From Streptomyces sp. Ag109_O5-10 (GTDB taxonomy: Bacteria > Actinomycetota > Actinomycetes > Streptomycetales > Streptomycetaceae): a stretch of DNA of 64,000 nt. The notes under the pieces were generated by a model. That model made no database searches. It saw only the letters and a program-made list of their open reading frames with translations, and had not been told where the DNA came from. The position numbers and the translations under genes were made by a program. Of the stretch, positions 48,344 through 57,356 are shown piece by piece. The DNA is taken from assembly GCF_900105755.1 (NCBI RefSeq), contig NZ_FNTQ01000001.1, positions 2,914,001 through 2,978,000 on the forward strand. Reading direction: 5' to 3'. Within the stretch, counting starts at the first letter, position 1; every line of letters begins with the position of its first letter.

Positions 48344-49369
48344 CTAGAAGACGGACTCCGCCTCGTCCATCCGATCCTTGGGCACCGTCTTCAGCTCGGT
48401 CACCGCCTCCGCGAGCGGCACCATCCGGATGTCGGTCCCCCGCAACGCGGTCATCCTCCCGAAGTCCCCCCGGTGCGCCGCCTCCACCGCATGCCACCCG
48501 AACCGCGTCGCGAGGACGCGGTCGTAGGCCGTCGGCGTGCCGCCCCGCTGGATGTGTCCGAGGATGACCGGCTTGGCCTCCTTGCCGAGCCGCCGCTCCA
48601 GCTCGTACGCCAGGGCCGTGCCGATGCCCTGGAAGCGCTCGTGGCCGTACTGGTCGATCTCGCCCTTGCCGTAGTCCATCGTGCCGTCGGCGGGGTGAGC
48701 GCCCTCCGCCACGCACACCACGGCGAACTTCTTGCCGCGCGCGAAGCGCTCCTCGACCATCTTGACCAGGTCGGCGGGGTCGAAGGGCCGCTCGGGGAGG
48801 CAGATGCCGTGGGCGCCGGCCGCCATCCCGGACTCCAGGGCGATCCAGCCGGCGTGCCGGCCCATCACCTCGACGACCATCACCCGCTGGTGGGACTCGG
48901 CGGTGGTCTTGAGGCGGTCCATCGCCTCGGTGGCGACGCCGACCGCCGTGTCGAAGCCGAAGGTGCGGTCGGTGGAGGAGATGTCGTTGTCGATGGTCTT
49001 CGGGACGCCGACGACCGGCAGGCCCGCGTCGGACAGCATGCGCGCCGCGGTCAGCGTGCCCTCGCCGCCGATCGGGATCAGCGCGTCGATCCCGAACTCC
49101 TCGACCATGTCGGTGGCCCGGTCGCACGCCTCGCGCAGCCGGTCCCGCTCCAGCCGCGACGAGCCCAGGATGGTGCCGCCGAGGGACAGGATGCCGCCGA
49201 CCGCGTCCAGGTCGAGGGTGCGGTAGTGGCCGTCGAGCAGGCCCCGGAAGCCGTCCTCGAAACCGATGACCTCGTCGTCGTACTGGGCGACGGCCCGGTG
49301 CACCACCGATCGGATGACGGCGTTCAGGCCGGGGCAGTCGCCGCCTGCGGTGAGAACTCCGATGCGCAT
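48344..49369 (-). CDS. pfkA: 6-phosphofructokinase, Gly104/Lys124 hybrid type
   Basis: A 341-residue PFK-A enzyme that phosphorylates fructose-6-phosphate. It starts MRIGVLTAGGDCPGLNAVIR. The phosphoryl-donor site reads GGEGT (residues 101-105) with Gly104, as in ATP-dependent enzymes. The next signature reads PKTIDNDI with Lys124, as in pyrophosphate-dependent ones. This combination is known from Streptomyces ATP-PFK. VEVMGRHAGWIALESG and ILGHIQRGGTPTAYDR complete the family. AGGAG precedes the ATG. It faces pta on the other strand with a 186-bp gap. Likely ATP-dependent. Confidence 0.95.
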   Translation of the reverse strand: MRIGVLTAGGDCPGLNAVIRSVVHRAVAQYDDEVIGFEDGFRGLLDGHYRTLDLDAVGGILSLGGTILGSSRLERDRLREACDRATDMVEEFGIDALIPIGGEGTLTAARMLSDAGLPVVGVPKTIDNDISSTDRTFGFDTAVGVATEAMDRLKTTAESHQRVMVVEVMGRHAGWIALESGMAAGAHGICLPERPFDPADLVKMVEERFARGKKFAVVCVAEGAHPADGTMDYGKGEIDQYGHERFQGIGTALAYELERRLGKEAKPVILGHIQRGGTPTAYDRVLATRFGWHAVEAAHRGDFGRMTALRGTDIRMVPLAEAVTELKTVPKDRMDEAESVF

Positions 49370-49555
49370 GGTGGTGTGTCTCCTGCTCGCTGTCGTTACC
49401 GGTGAGCCGATCCGATTGTTTCATGCCGTACGGGGCGGTGAAGGCCTGGCGGGCGCCTTATCCGGCGCCGGGGGTATTGTCAAGAGCGTTCCGCTCACCC
49501 CGGTGGGCGATTTTCATGCGGCCGCACACAAACCACACAGAGACGGAGTGCACAC

Positions 49556-51691
49556 GTGACGCGCAGCGTGTACGTGACCGGGATCGACCGCGGCGACGGC
49601 CGTCAGGTCGTCGAGCTGGGCGTGATGGAGCTGCTGACCCGGCAGGTCGACCGGGTCGGCGTCTTCCGCCCGCTCGTCCACGACGGTCCCGACCGGCTGT
49701 TCGAGCTGCTGCGTGCGCGGTACCGCCTCGCCCAGGACCCGGCGACCGTCTACGGCATGGACTACCACGAGGCCTCCGCCCTGCAGGCCGAGCGCGGCGC
49801 CGACGAACTGGTCTCCACCCTCGTCGACCGCTTCCACCTGGTCGCCCGCGACTACGACGTCGTCCTCGTCCTCGGCACCGACTACGCCGACACCCAGTTC
49901 CCGGACGAACTGTCCCTCAACGCCCGGCTCGCCAACGAGTTCGGCGCCTCGGTGATCCCGGTGGTCGGCGGCCGCGACCAGAACGCGGAGTCGGTGCTGG
50001 CCGAGACCCGCAACGCGTTCCGGGCGTACGACGGTCTCGGCTGCGACGTGCTGGCGATGATCGCCAACCGGGTCGCGCGCGAGGACCGGGACGAGATAGC
50101 CCGGCGGATCGACGGGCGGCTGCCGGTGCCGGTGTACGTCCTGCCGGACGAGCCCGCGCTGTCCGCGCCCACGGTCGCCCAGATCGCCCACGCGCTCGAC
50201 GCGAAAGTGCTGCTCGGGGACGACTCGGGGCTGGCCCGGGACACCCTGGACTTCGTCTTCGGCGGGGCGATGCTGCCGAGCTTCCTGCCCGCCCTGACCC
50301 CGGGCTGCCTGGTGGTGACCCCGGGCGACCGCGCGGACCTGGTCGTCGGCTCGCTGGCCGCGCACAGCGCCGGCACCCCGCCGATCGCCGGCGTGCTGCT
50401 CACCCTCGGCGAGCGGCCCACCGACGAGATCCTCACCCTCGCCGCCCGGCTCGCCCCCGGCACCCCGGTGCTGTCCGTGCCCGGCAACAGCTTCCCGACC
50501 GCCGCCCAGCTGTTCTCCCTCGAGGGCAAGCTGAACGCGGCCACCCCGCGCAAGGCGGAGACCGCGCTCGGCCTGTTCGAGCGGTACGTCGACACCGCCG
50601 GCCTCGACAAGCGGGTCTCGGCGCCGAGCACCGGGCGGCTCACCCCGATGATGTTCGAGCACAAGCTCCTGGAGCAGGCGCGGTCCGCCAAGCGGCGGGT
50701 GGTGCTGCCGGAGGGGACCGAGCCGCGGGTGCTGCGTGCGGCGGAGGTGCTGCTGCGCCGGGGGGTATGTGACATATCACTGCTCGGCCCCGTCGACCAG
50801 ATCCGCAAGAACGCCGCCGACCTCGGCATCGACCTCGGCGACGCCCAGCTGATCGACCCGTCCACCTCCGAACTGCGCGACGCGTTCGCGGAGCGGTACG
50901 CCCTGCTCCGCGCCCACAAGGGCGTGACGGTGGAGCTGGCGTACGACGTGGTCGCCGACGTCAACTACTTCGGCACCCTGATGGTGCAGGAGGGGCTCGC
51001 GGACGGCATGGTCTCCGGGGCCGTGCACTCCACGGCGGCGACCATCCGCCCGGCCTTCGAGATCATCAAGACCAAGCCGGGGTCGTCGATCGTCTCGTCC
51101 GTCTTCTTCATGTGCCTGGCCGACAAGGTGCTGGTCTACGGCGACTGCGCGGTGAACCCGGACCCGGACGCCGAGCAACTCGCCGACATCGCCGTCCAGT
51201 CGGCGGGTACAGCCGCCCAGTTCGGGGTGGCGCCGCGGATCGCGATGCTGTCGTACTCGACGGGCACGTCGGGTACGGGGGCGGACGTGGACAAGGTGCG
51301 GGCGGCGACCGAGCTGGCGCGCTCGCGCCGGCCCGACCTGAAGATCGAGGGGCCGATCCAGTACGACGCGGCCGTGGAACCGTCGGTCGCCGCCACCAAG
51401 CTGCCGGGTTCGGAGGTCGCCGGGCAGGCCAGCGTGCTGATCTTCCCGGACCTCAACACCGGCAACAACACCTACAAGGCCGTGCAGCGGTCGGCCGGCG
51501 CGATCGCCGTCGGACCGGTGCTGCAGGGGCTGCGCAAGCCCGTCAACGACCTGTCCCGGGGCGCCCTCGTCCAGGACATCGTCAACACCGTCGCCATCAC
51601 GGCGATCCAGGCCCAGACCCCGGCCGAGTCCCCTGAGGCCCCCACCGGGTCCCAGGCCGCGTCCCCGAGCGAGAAGGCAACCGCCCAGTGA
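49556..51691 (+). CDS. pta: Phosphate acetyltransferase Pta (long, three-domain form)
   Basis: A 711-residue enzyme making acetyl phosphate from acetyl-CoA. The N-terminal P-loop-like domain (residues 1-215) has lost the usual GK motif (TGIDRGDGRQ). A DRTGG domain (about 215-345) follows. The catalytic domain (about 365-690) has RRVVLPEGTEPRVLRAAEVLLRRG, SGAVHSTAATIRPAFEIIKT, and the terminal FPDLNTGNNTYKAVQR. The GTG follows ACGGAG. It overlaps ackA by 4 bp (GTGA). With AckA it links acetyl-CoA to acetate and ATP. Confidence 0.96.
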   Translation: MTRSVYVTGIDRGDGRQVVELGVMELLTRQVDRVGVFRPLVHDGPDRLFELLRARYRLAQDPATVYGMDYHEASALQAERGADELVSTLVDRFHLVARDYDVVLVLGTDYADTQFPDELSLNARLANEFGASVIPVVGGRDQNAESVLAETRNAFRAYDGLGCDVLAMIANRVAREDRDEIARRIDGRLPVPVYVLPDEPALSAPTVAQIAHALDAKVLLGDDSGLARDTLDFVFGGAMLPSFLPALTPGCLVVTPGDRADLVVGSLAAHSAGTPPIAGVLLTLGERPTDEILTLAARLAPGTPVLSVPGNSFPTAAQLFSLEGKLNAATPRKAETALGLFERYVDTAGLDKRVSAPSTGRLTPMMFEHKLLEQARSAKRRVVLPEGTEPRVLRAAEVLLRRGVCDISLLGPVDQIRKNAADLGIDLGDAQLIDPSTSELRDAFAERYALLRAHKGVTVELAYDVVADVNYFGTLMVQEGLADGMVSGAVHSTAATIRPAFEIIKTKPGSSIVSSVFFMCLADKVLVYGDCAVNPDPDAEQLADIAVQSAGTAAQFGVAPRIAMLSYSTGTSGTGADVDKVRAATELARSRRPDLKIEGPIQYDAAVEPSVAATKLPGSEVAGQASVLIFPDLNTGNNTYKAVQRSAGAIAVGPVLQGLRKPVNDLSRGALVQDIVNTVAITAIQAQTPAESPEAPTGSQAASPSEKATAQ

Positions 51692-52923
51692 GTCCCAGTC
51701 CGACCCGTGTCCTCGTCCTCAACTCCGGTTCCTCGTCGGTGAAGTACCAGTTGCTGGACATGCGGGACAGCAGCCGGCTTGCGGTCGGTCTCGTCGAGCG
51801 GATCGGCGAGCAGACCTCACGGCTGAGGCACACCTGCCTGGACAGCGGTGACACCCGCGAGACGGTCGCCCCGATCGCCGACCACGAGGCCGCCCTGAAG
51901 GCCGTGGGCGAGGAGCTGACGCGGGACGGGCTCGGGCTCGACTCGCCGGAACTGGCCGCGGTCGGGCACCGGGTGGTGCACGGCGGGTTGTTCTTCACCG
52001 AGCCGACGGTGATCGACGACGCGGTGCTCGCCGAGATCGAGCGGCTGATCCCGGTCGCCCCGCTGCACAACCCGGCCAACCTGACCGGCATCCGCACCGC
52101 GCGGGCGCTGCGCCCGGACCTGCCGCAGGTGGCCGTCTTCGACACGGCGTTCCACACGACGATGCCGGAGTCCGCGGCGCGGTACGCGATCGACCCGAAG
52201 CTCGCCGACCGGTACCGGATCCGCCGGTACGGCTTCCACGGTACCTCGCACGCCTACGTGTCCCGGGCGACCGCGCGGCTGCTGGGAAGGACACCGGAGG
52301 AGGTGAACGTCATCGTGCTGCACCTCGGCAACGGGGCGTCCGCGTCGGCCGTCCGGGCCGGCCGGTGCGTGGACACCTCGATGGGCCTGACGCCTTTGGA
52401 GGGGCTGGTGATGGGGACCCGTTCCGGTGACCTGGACCCGGCCGTCATTTTCCATTTGGCGCGAGTTGGCGGAATGTCCATGGACGAGATCGACACTCTT
52501 CTCAACAAGAGGAGTGGTTTGTTCGGTCTGTGCGGTGACAACGACATGCGGGAGATCCGGCGCCGGATCGACGAGGGCGACGAAGCGGCCCAACTCGCCT
52601 TCGACATCTACATTCACCGCCTGAAGAAGTACATCGGCGCCTACTGCGCCGTCCTCGGCCGGGTCGACGCGGTGGCCTTCACCGCGGGCGTCGGCGAGAA
52701 CGCGGCCCCGGTGCGGGAGGCCGCGGTGGCGGGCCTGGAGGGGCTGGGGCTCGCGGTCGACCCGGAGCTGAACGCCGTACGGGCGGACGAGCCGCGGCTG
52801 ATATCCCCCGCCGGCGCACGCGTCGCCGTCGCGGTGGTGCCGACGGACGAGGAGCTGGAGATCGCGACCCAGACGTACGCGCTCGTCGGTACCGGATCGG
52901 CACCGGTCGGAAATAACAGCTGA
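51688..52923 (+). CDS. ackA: Acetate kinase AckA
   Basis: A 411-residue ASKHA-fold kinase converting acetyl phosphate and ADP to acetate and ATP. The signatures are VLVLNSGSSSVKYQLLDM at the N-terminus and RYGFHGTSHAYVSRA in the middle, with VIVLHLGNGASASAVRAG and VDAVAFTAGVGENA. GTG start overlapping pta. The last residues (GTGSAPVGNNS) are unconserved. It ends 74 bp before pyk. Confidence 0.97.
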   Translation: MSPSPTRVLVLNSGSSSVKYQLLDMRDSSRLAVGLVERIGEQTSRLRHTCLDSGDTRETVAPIADHEAALKAVGEELTRDGLGLDSPELAAVGHRVVHGGLFFTEPTVIDDAVLAEIERLIPVAPLHNPANLTGIRTARALRPDLPQVAVFDTAFHTTMPESAARYAIDPKLADRYRIRRYGFHGTSHAYVSRATARLLGRTPEEVNVIVLHLGNGASASAVRAGRCVDTSMGLTPLEGLVMGTRSGDLDPAVIFHLARVGGMSMDEIDTLLNKRSGLFGLCGDNDMREIRRRIDEGDEAAQLAFDIYIHRLKKYIGAYCAVLGRVDAVAFTAGVGENAAPVREAAVAGLEGLGLAVDPELNAVRADEPRLISPAGARVAVAVVPTDEELEIATQTYALVGTGSAPVGNNS

Positions 52924-52984
52924 GCACATTAGCGCCCATTTGTATCTTCCACCAGACGGAATATTCCGTAGCGAAACAAACCGA

Positions 52985-52990
52985 TAGGAT
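52985..52990 (+). promoter_or_regulatory. pyk -10 box, leaderless-type promoter
   Basis: TAGGAT lies 7 nt before the pyk ATG. The intervening CGCCCCC has no ribosome-binding site, so transcription should start at or next to the A of ATG. This is the usual spacing of leaderless streptomycete genes. Upstream sequence (cggaatattccgtagcg) is A+T-rich and contains the small palindrome GGAATATTCC. Confidence 0.6.
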
Positions 52991-52997
52991 CGCCCCC

Positions 52998-54425
52998 ATG
53001 CGCCGTTCGAAAATCGTCTGTACTCTCGGCCCCGCGGTCGACACCCACGAGAAGCTCGTCGCCATGATCGAGGCGGGCATGAACGTGGCCCGGTTCAATT
53101 TCAGCCACGGCTCCCACGCCGAGCACCAGGGGCGGTACGACCGTGTCCGGGCCGCCGCCAAGGAGACCGGCCGTGCCATCGGCGTCCTCGCCGACCTGCA
53201 GGGCCCGAAGATCCGTCTGGAGACCTTCGCCGAGGGACCGGTGGAGCTGGAGCGCGGTGACGAGTTCGTCATCACGACCGAGGACGTCCCGGGCGACAAG
53301 ACCATCTGCGGTACGACCTACAAGGGCCTGCCGGGCGACGTCTCGCGCGGCGACCAGATCCTCATCAACGACGGCAACGTCGAGCTGAAGGTCACGGACG
53401 TCGACGGCCCGCGGGTGAAGACGATCGTCATCGAGGGCGGTGTCGTCTCCGACCACAAGGGCATCAACCTGCCCGGCGCGGCCGTCAACGTGCCCGCGCT
53501 GTCCGAGAAGGACGTCGAGGACCTCCGGTTCGCGCTGCGCATGGGCTGCGACATGGTCGCGCTGTCCTTCGTGCGGGACGCCAAGGACGTCGACGACGTG
53601 CACCGGGTGATGGACGAGGAGGGCCGCCGGGTCCCCGTCATCGCCAAGGTGGAGAAGCCGCAGGCGGTGGAGAACATGGAGGGCGTCGTGATGGCGTTCG
53701 ACGCCGTCATGGTGGCCCGTGGCGACCTGGCCGTCGAGTACCCGCTCGAGAAGGTCCCCATGGTGCAGAAGCGCCTGATCGAGCTGTGCCGGCGCAACGC
53801 CAAGCCGGTGATCGTGGCGACCCAGATGATGGAGTCGATGATCACCAACTCCCGCCCGACCCGCGCCGAGGCCTCCGACGTCGCCAACGCGATCCTGGAC
53901 GGCGCCGACGCGGTCATGCTCTCCGCCGAGTCCTCCGTGGGCGCGTACCCGGTCGAGACCGTGAAGACGATGTCGAAGATCGTCCAGGCGGCCGAGCAGG
54001 AGCTGCTCAGCAAGGGCCTGCAGCCGCTGGTGCCGGGCAAGAAGCCGCGTACGCAGGGCGGTGCGGTAGCCCGTGCGGCCTGCGAGATCGCCGACTTCCT
54101 CGGCGGCCGCGGCCTGGTCGCCTTCACCCAGTCCGGCGACACCGCCCGTCGGCTCTCGCGCTACCGCGCGCAGCAGCCGATCATCGCCTTCACCACCGAC
54201 GAGAGCACCCGCAACCAGCTCACCCTCAGCTGGGGCGTGGAGTCGCACGTGGTGCCGTTCGTGAACAGCACGGACGAAATGGTAGACATGGTCGACCAGG
54301 AGCTCGCCAAGATCAACCGCTTCAACGCGGGCGACACCGTGATCATCACGGCCGGCTCGCCCCCCGGCGTCCCGGGCACCACCAACATGCTCCGGGTCCA
54401 CCACATCGGCGGCATCAACAAGTGA
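52998..54425 (+). CDS. pyk: Pyruvate kinase
   Basis: A 475-residue glycolytic enzyme converting phosphoenolpyruvate and ADP to pyruvate and ATP. Motifs: MRRSKIVCTLGPAV, MNVARFNFSHGSH, ADLQGPKIRLE, the catalytic signature VIAKVEKPQAVENM, MVARGDLAVEYP, and MLSAESSVGAYPVETVKTM. The C-terminal effector domain (about 350-475) carries FTQSGDTARRLSRYR. Its own promoter separates it from pta-ackA. Two hairpins follow. Confidence 0.97.
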   Translation: MRRSKIVCTLGPAVDTHEKLVAMIEAGMNVARFNFSHGSHAEHQGRYDRVRAAAKETGRAIGVLADLQGPKIRLETFAEGPVELERGDEFVITTEDVPGDKTICGTTYKGLPGDVSRGDQILINDGNVELKVTDVDGPRVKTIVIEGGVVSDHKGINLPGAAVNVPALSEKDVEDLRFALRMGCDMVALSFVRDAKDVDDVHRVMDEEGRRVPVIAKVEKPQAVENMEGVVMAFDAVMVARGDLAVEYPLEKVPMVQKRLIELCRRNAKPVIVATQMMESMITNSRPTRAEASDVANAILDGADAVMLSAESSVGAYPVETVKTMSKIVQAAEQELLSKGLQPLVPGKKPRTQGGAVARAACEIADFLGGRGLVAFTQSGDTARRLSRYRAQQPIIAFTTDESTRNQLTLSWGVESHVVPFVNSTDEMVDMVDQELAKINRFNAGDTVIITAGSPPGVPGTTNMLRVHHIGGINK

Positions 54426-54452
54426 CGCACCCGTAAGGGGCCTTGTACGACA

Positions 54453-54488
54453 CCGAGGGCGCTCCCTGTGGCCAGGGGGCGCCCTCGG
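54453..54488 (+). terminator. pyk terminator
   Basis: A 16-bp stem (54453-54468 with 54473-54488) with one T-G wobble and a TGGC loop, 27 bp after the pyk stop; arm ccgagggcgctccctg. Confidence 0.8.
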
Positions 54489-54561
54489 CGCGGGGTTCGA
54501 AGGAGAAGGCGATCGTCTCTCCGTCTGCTCCTGCCGGGGGAACTCCGGCGGGGCGACGGAC

Positions 54562-54605
54562 AGGGCTGTGCCCCGCCGAGTCGGTACTCGGCGGGGCACA
54601 GCCCT
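54562..54605. terminator. Perfect 20-bp hairpin, bidirectional terminator
   Basis: agggctgtgccccgccgagt (54562-54581) pairs perfectly with 54586-54605 around a CGGT loop. It lies between convergent pyk and the Ser-rich protein gene, 32 bp beyond the latter's stop, so it can serve both. Confidence 0.85.
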
Positions 54606-54637
54606 CTTGCGGCTCCCGGAGGGGTCCGTGGTGGCGC

Positions 54638-55993
54638 TCAGCCGGTTCCGTCGGTGGTGTAGACGTGCATCCCGGGCACGTGCAGGGTCCCGCCGAACTG
54701 GGCGGCCTGGACGACCTTGACGTTGGTGAAGTAGATCAGCGGGATGTTCAGCGGCGGCGGGTTGTCCACGTCGAACGTGATCGGAATCAGGCCGAAGAGG
54801 TTGCCGGAGATGGACTGCGTGTACATCGTCGTGGCGCCGCCGGTGATCGTGGACTTCGAACCGGCGGCCGCCTGCACGTGGTAGGTCTTGCCGATCCTTG
54901 TGTCCTTGACCGTCTGGTGCAGGTCACCGATGTCGGTGCCGCCCGAGATGACGTACTTCAGCACCTTCTTCGTCTCGCCGCCTGCCGTCTTCACCTCGAC
55001 GATGCCCTGGTAGTCGGCGCCCTTCAGGGTCAGCGAGCTGGCGCTCAGGTACCAGGGGTCGTCCGCGACGGCGACCTTGTTGTCGACACCGCTCACGTCG
55101 TCGGTGGCGACCTTGCAGCCGTCGGCAGACTTGCTGGAGCTCGCGGACGGGCTCGGCAAGGCGCTGGACGTGGCGTCCCCGGCCGCCTTGGCGGCGTCCT
55201 TGGTGACCTCGCCGGCCGCCTTGGTCGCCGTGTCGGTGGTGTCCTTCACCGTGTCCGTGACCTTCTTGACGGTCTTGGACACGGTGTCGGAGCCGCTGTC
55301 CTTGCTCGACGAGGACGACGAGGAGGACGAGTCCGAGGACGCGGACGCCGACGGCGAGGGGGCGCTCGTGGTGGAGTCCGACGAGGACGAGCCCGTCGTG
55401 CCGCCGCCGCTCAGGATGCTGCCGATCGCGTCGCCGATCGAGCCCAGCAGGCCGCCACCGCTGCTGCTGCTCGCGGAGGCCGACGGCGACGGGGTCGCCG
55501 TGCTGCCGGAGCCCGACGAACCGGAGGACCCCGACGAGCCCGAATGGGACGAGGACGACGACTTGGACGCGGACGGCGTCGGCGTGGCCGCGTCGTCGGA
55601 ACCTGAATCCGACGAAGACGACTTGTCCGACGACGACGTCGAGTCCTTGGCGCCTTGCGACGCGGTCGCCGACGGCGAGGCCGAGTCCGTGGCCTTGTCG
55701 CTCGCCGACGCGGAGGGCGACGCCGAGTCCAGGGCGGAGACGCAGTCCTTGTAGTCCTCGGCCAGGCTCTTCGAGGACGCCGACGACGTGCTGTTGGTGT
55801 CGGCGATCGCGAGCGAGGACGTGAACCCGAAGCCCATGAGTACGGCCGTCGGCATCGCCACGGAGGCGATCGCCTTGCCCGCCGGCATGTGGAACCTGGT
55901 GAACAGCGGCTTCCTGGGCGCCGCATGCCGCGGCCCGGTTCTCACACGGGACTCGTCCACATCAGTCCCGTGGGTCACCTCGTCAGCCGGCAC
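54638..55993 (-). CDS. Secreted/anchored Ser-rich low-complexity protein
   Basis: A 451-residue protein of unknown function. A basic N-terminal stretch (RHAAPRKPLFTRFHMPAGKA) leads to one hydrophobic segment (IASVAMPTAVLMGFGFTSSLAIA), an export signal. Residues about 85-265 are almost only Ser, Ala, Asp, Gly and Pro, with SASPSASASDKATDSASPSA-like repeats. Residues about 240-285 form an amphipathic Lys/Thr/Asp/Ala helix (VSKTVKKVTDTVKDTTDTA). The C-terminal 150 residues form a folded beta-rich domain (VDDPWYLSASSL-like, GLIPITFDVDNPPPLNIPLIYFTNVKVVQ). The GTG start overlaps the DUF6114 gene by 11 bp. It is probably an envelope protein working with DUF6114 and DUF6230. Confidence 0.8.
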   Translation of the reverse strand: MPADEVTHGTDVDESRVRTGPRHAAPRKPLFTRFHMPAGKAIASVAMPTAVLMGFGFTSSLAIADTNSTSSASSKSLAEDYKDCVSALDSASPSASASDKATDSASPSATASQGAKDSTSSSDKSSSSDSGSDDAATPTPSASKSSSSSHSGSSGSSGSSGSGSTATPSPSASASSSSGGGLLGSIGDAIGSILSGGGTTGSSSSDSTTSAPSPSASASSDSSSSSSSSSKDSGSDTVSKTVKKVTDTVKDTTDTATKAAGEVTKDAAKAAGDATSSALPSPSASSSKSADGCKVATDDVSGVDNKVAVADDPWYLSASSLTLKGADYQGIVEVKTAGGETKKVLKYVISGGTDIGDLHQTVKDTRIGKTYHVQAAAGSKSTITGGATTMYTQSISGNLFGLIPITFDVDNPPPLNIPLIYFTNVKVVQAAQFGGTLHVPGMHVYTTDGTG

Positions 55994-56567
55994 TGTGCCT
56001 CCCGTTCGCCCCGTTCACCGGGCTCGTTCCTGACAGGTCGTTCTCCCCCAGCGGCGCCAGGCCCTGGGAGGTACCCCCATCGCTCGCGCCGTCCGTCCCC
56101 GGGTAGTGAGCGGCCTCCACCGGGGCGTCGTCCCCGGCCGGCGGGATCTCGCCCTCCGGCTGCGGCTTCGGGGGCGCGCCCGGAGACCAGGCCACGGCCA
56201 TCGCTCCACCCACGAGGGCGAACAGGAAGCCCATGACGAAGCCGCCGAAGTTGGACACGGGGAGGGACACCAGCGCCAGCAGGATCGCGGCGATTCCCGC
56301 GAACGTGCGAATGTGCTTCTGGAACCACAGGCTGACGCCCAGGACGACGAGCAGCACACCGATGATCAGGGATCCGGCGCCCGCGGTGGTCGACATCGCC
56401 ACCGTCAGGTTGCCGAGATGAAGGTGCGCGTAGGGGAAGTACATGATCGGGAAACCGGCGAGCAGGATGTACAGACCGGCCCAGAACGGCCGCGTGCCCC
56501 GCCAGGAGCGGAACTGCAGCCTCCGGCGGGTGAACTGGCCGGGTGCGGCAGGAGTCTCGGCGCTCAT
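55983..56567 (-). CDS. DUF6114 membrane protein
   Basis: A 194-residue protein with about four membrane helices (FWAGLYILLAGFPIMYFPYA; GAGSLIIGVLLVVLGVSLWF; FAGIAAILLALVSLPVSNF; GGFVMGFLFALVGGAMAVAW). The cytoplasmic N-terminus has RRRLQFRSWRGTRPF and the C-terminal tail of about 60 residues is Pro/Gly-rich. It matches the DUF6114 pattern. It lies between DUF6230 and the Ser-rich protein in one leftward transcription unit. Function unknown. Confidence 0.85.
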   Translation of the reverse strand: MSAETPAAPGQFTRRRLQFRSWRGTRPFWAGLYILLAGFPIMYFPYAHLHLGNLTVAMSTTAGAGSLIIGVLLVVLGVSLWFQKHIRTFAGIAAILLALVSLPVSNFGGFVMGFLFALVGGAMAVAWSPGAPPKPQPEGEIPPAGDDAPVEAAHYPGTDGASDGGTSQGLAPLGENDLSGTSPVNGANGRHSAG

Positions 56568-56708
56568 GGAAAACAGCTCCCTGGTGCGGCGTTGCTGTGG
56601 TGGTGATGCTGTGTGGTGCGGTGGTGATTCCTTGTACCGCGTGTGAAGACCGTGGGATGAAGGGGGAGGGCGGGGGTGCCGTCGGCGCCCCCGCCCGTCA
56701 CGGAGTGC

Positions 56709-57356
56709 TTAGTAGCACTCCGCTCCCTTCGTCGAGATCGACATGTGCAGGCCGCTCAGCTTGAAGGTTCCGGCAGTGGTGGCCCACGCCGTCTGCTTCA
56801 CGCCGGACAGCGAGGCGTGGTCCGCCTCCTGCGCGAACCCGTTCGGGTTCGTCTGCTTGTTGGCGACCTCGTCCGACTTGATGCCCGGACCCTTGGTCGA
56901 GCTGCCGGCCGCGACACCGATGTTGATGTTGGTGAACGTCGCGTCGGCGCTCAGGTCGTCGAGGTCGATGTACAGCTTGCTGGCCTCGACCGGCTTCTTC
57001 GCGTCGGCGCCCGCGTGCAGGATCAGGCTGACGTTCCCGAAGATCGGGACGTTCGGCGTGACCACGGACTGGCACAGGTTGGTGATGGTCGCGCTGTTGA
57101 ACGCCGACACCGCCACCGGGTGGATCGTCTTGTCACCGGCGAGGGTGACACCCGAGTCGACAGCGCCGTACTGAACGAAGCCGTCGCCCTCGAGCTGGTC
57201 GGCCGTGACCTTGAACTGCTGGCCCGACACACTGAACGACGCGGCGAGAGCACCCTGCGCGAGGGCGACACCTATACACGCCGTGGCGGCGACGCTGGGC
57301 ACCATGACCACAGCGAACCGCTTCCATCTGGTCCCGCCACGCACCTGGGACTCCAT
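56709..57356 (-). CDS. DUF6230 secreted/membrane-anchored protein
   Basis: A 215-residue protein starting MESQVRGGTRWKRFAVV. One N-terminal hydrophobic segment (VVMVPSVAATACIGVALAQGALA) acts as signal or anchor. The outer domain (FSVSGQQFKVTADQLEGDGFVQYG through LSGLHMSISTKGAECY) is beta-rich and typical of DUF6230. GAAGGAGG lies just before the ATG at 57356, which decides the start against an upstream alternative at 57404. It is the first gene of the DUF6230-DUF6114-Ser-rich unit, 141 bp before DUF6114. Substrate unknown; a lipid- or sterol-like ligand has been speculated for such beta domains. Confidence 0.85.
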   Translation of the reverse strand: MESQVRGGTRWKRFAVVMVPSVAATACIGVALAQGALAASFSVSGQQFKVTADQLEGDGFVQYGAVDSGVTLAGDKTIHPVAVSAFNSATITNLCQSVVTPNVPIFGNVSLILHAGADAKKPVEASKLYIDLDDLSADATFTNINIGVAAGSSTKGPGIKSDEVANKQTNPNGFAQEADHASLSGVKQTAWATTAGTFKLSGLHMSISTKGAECY

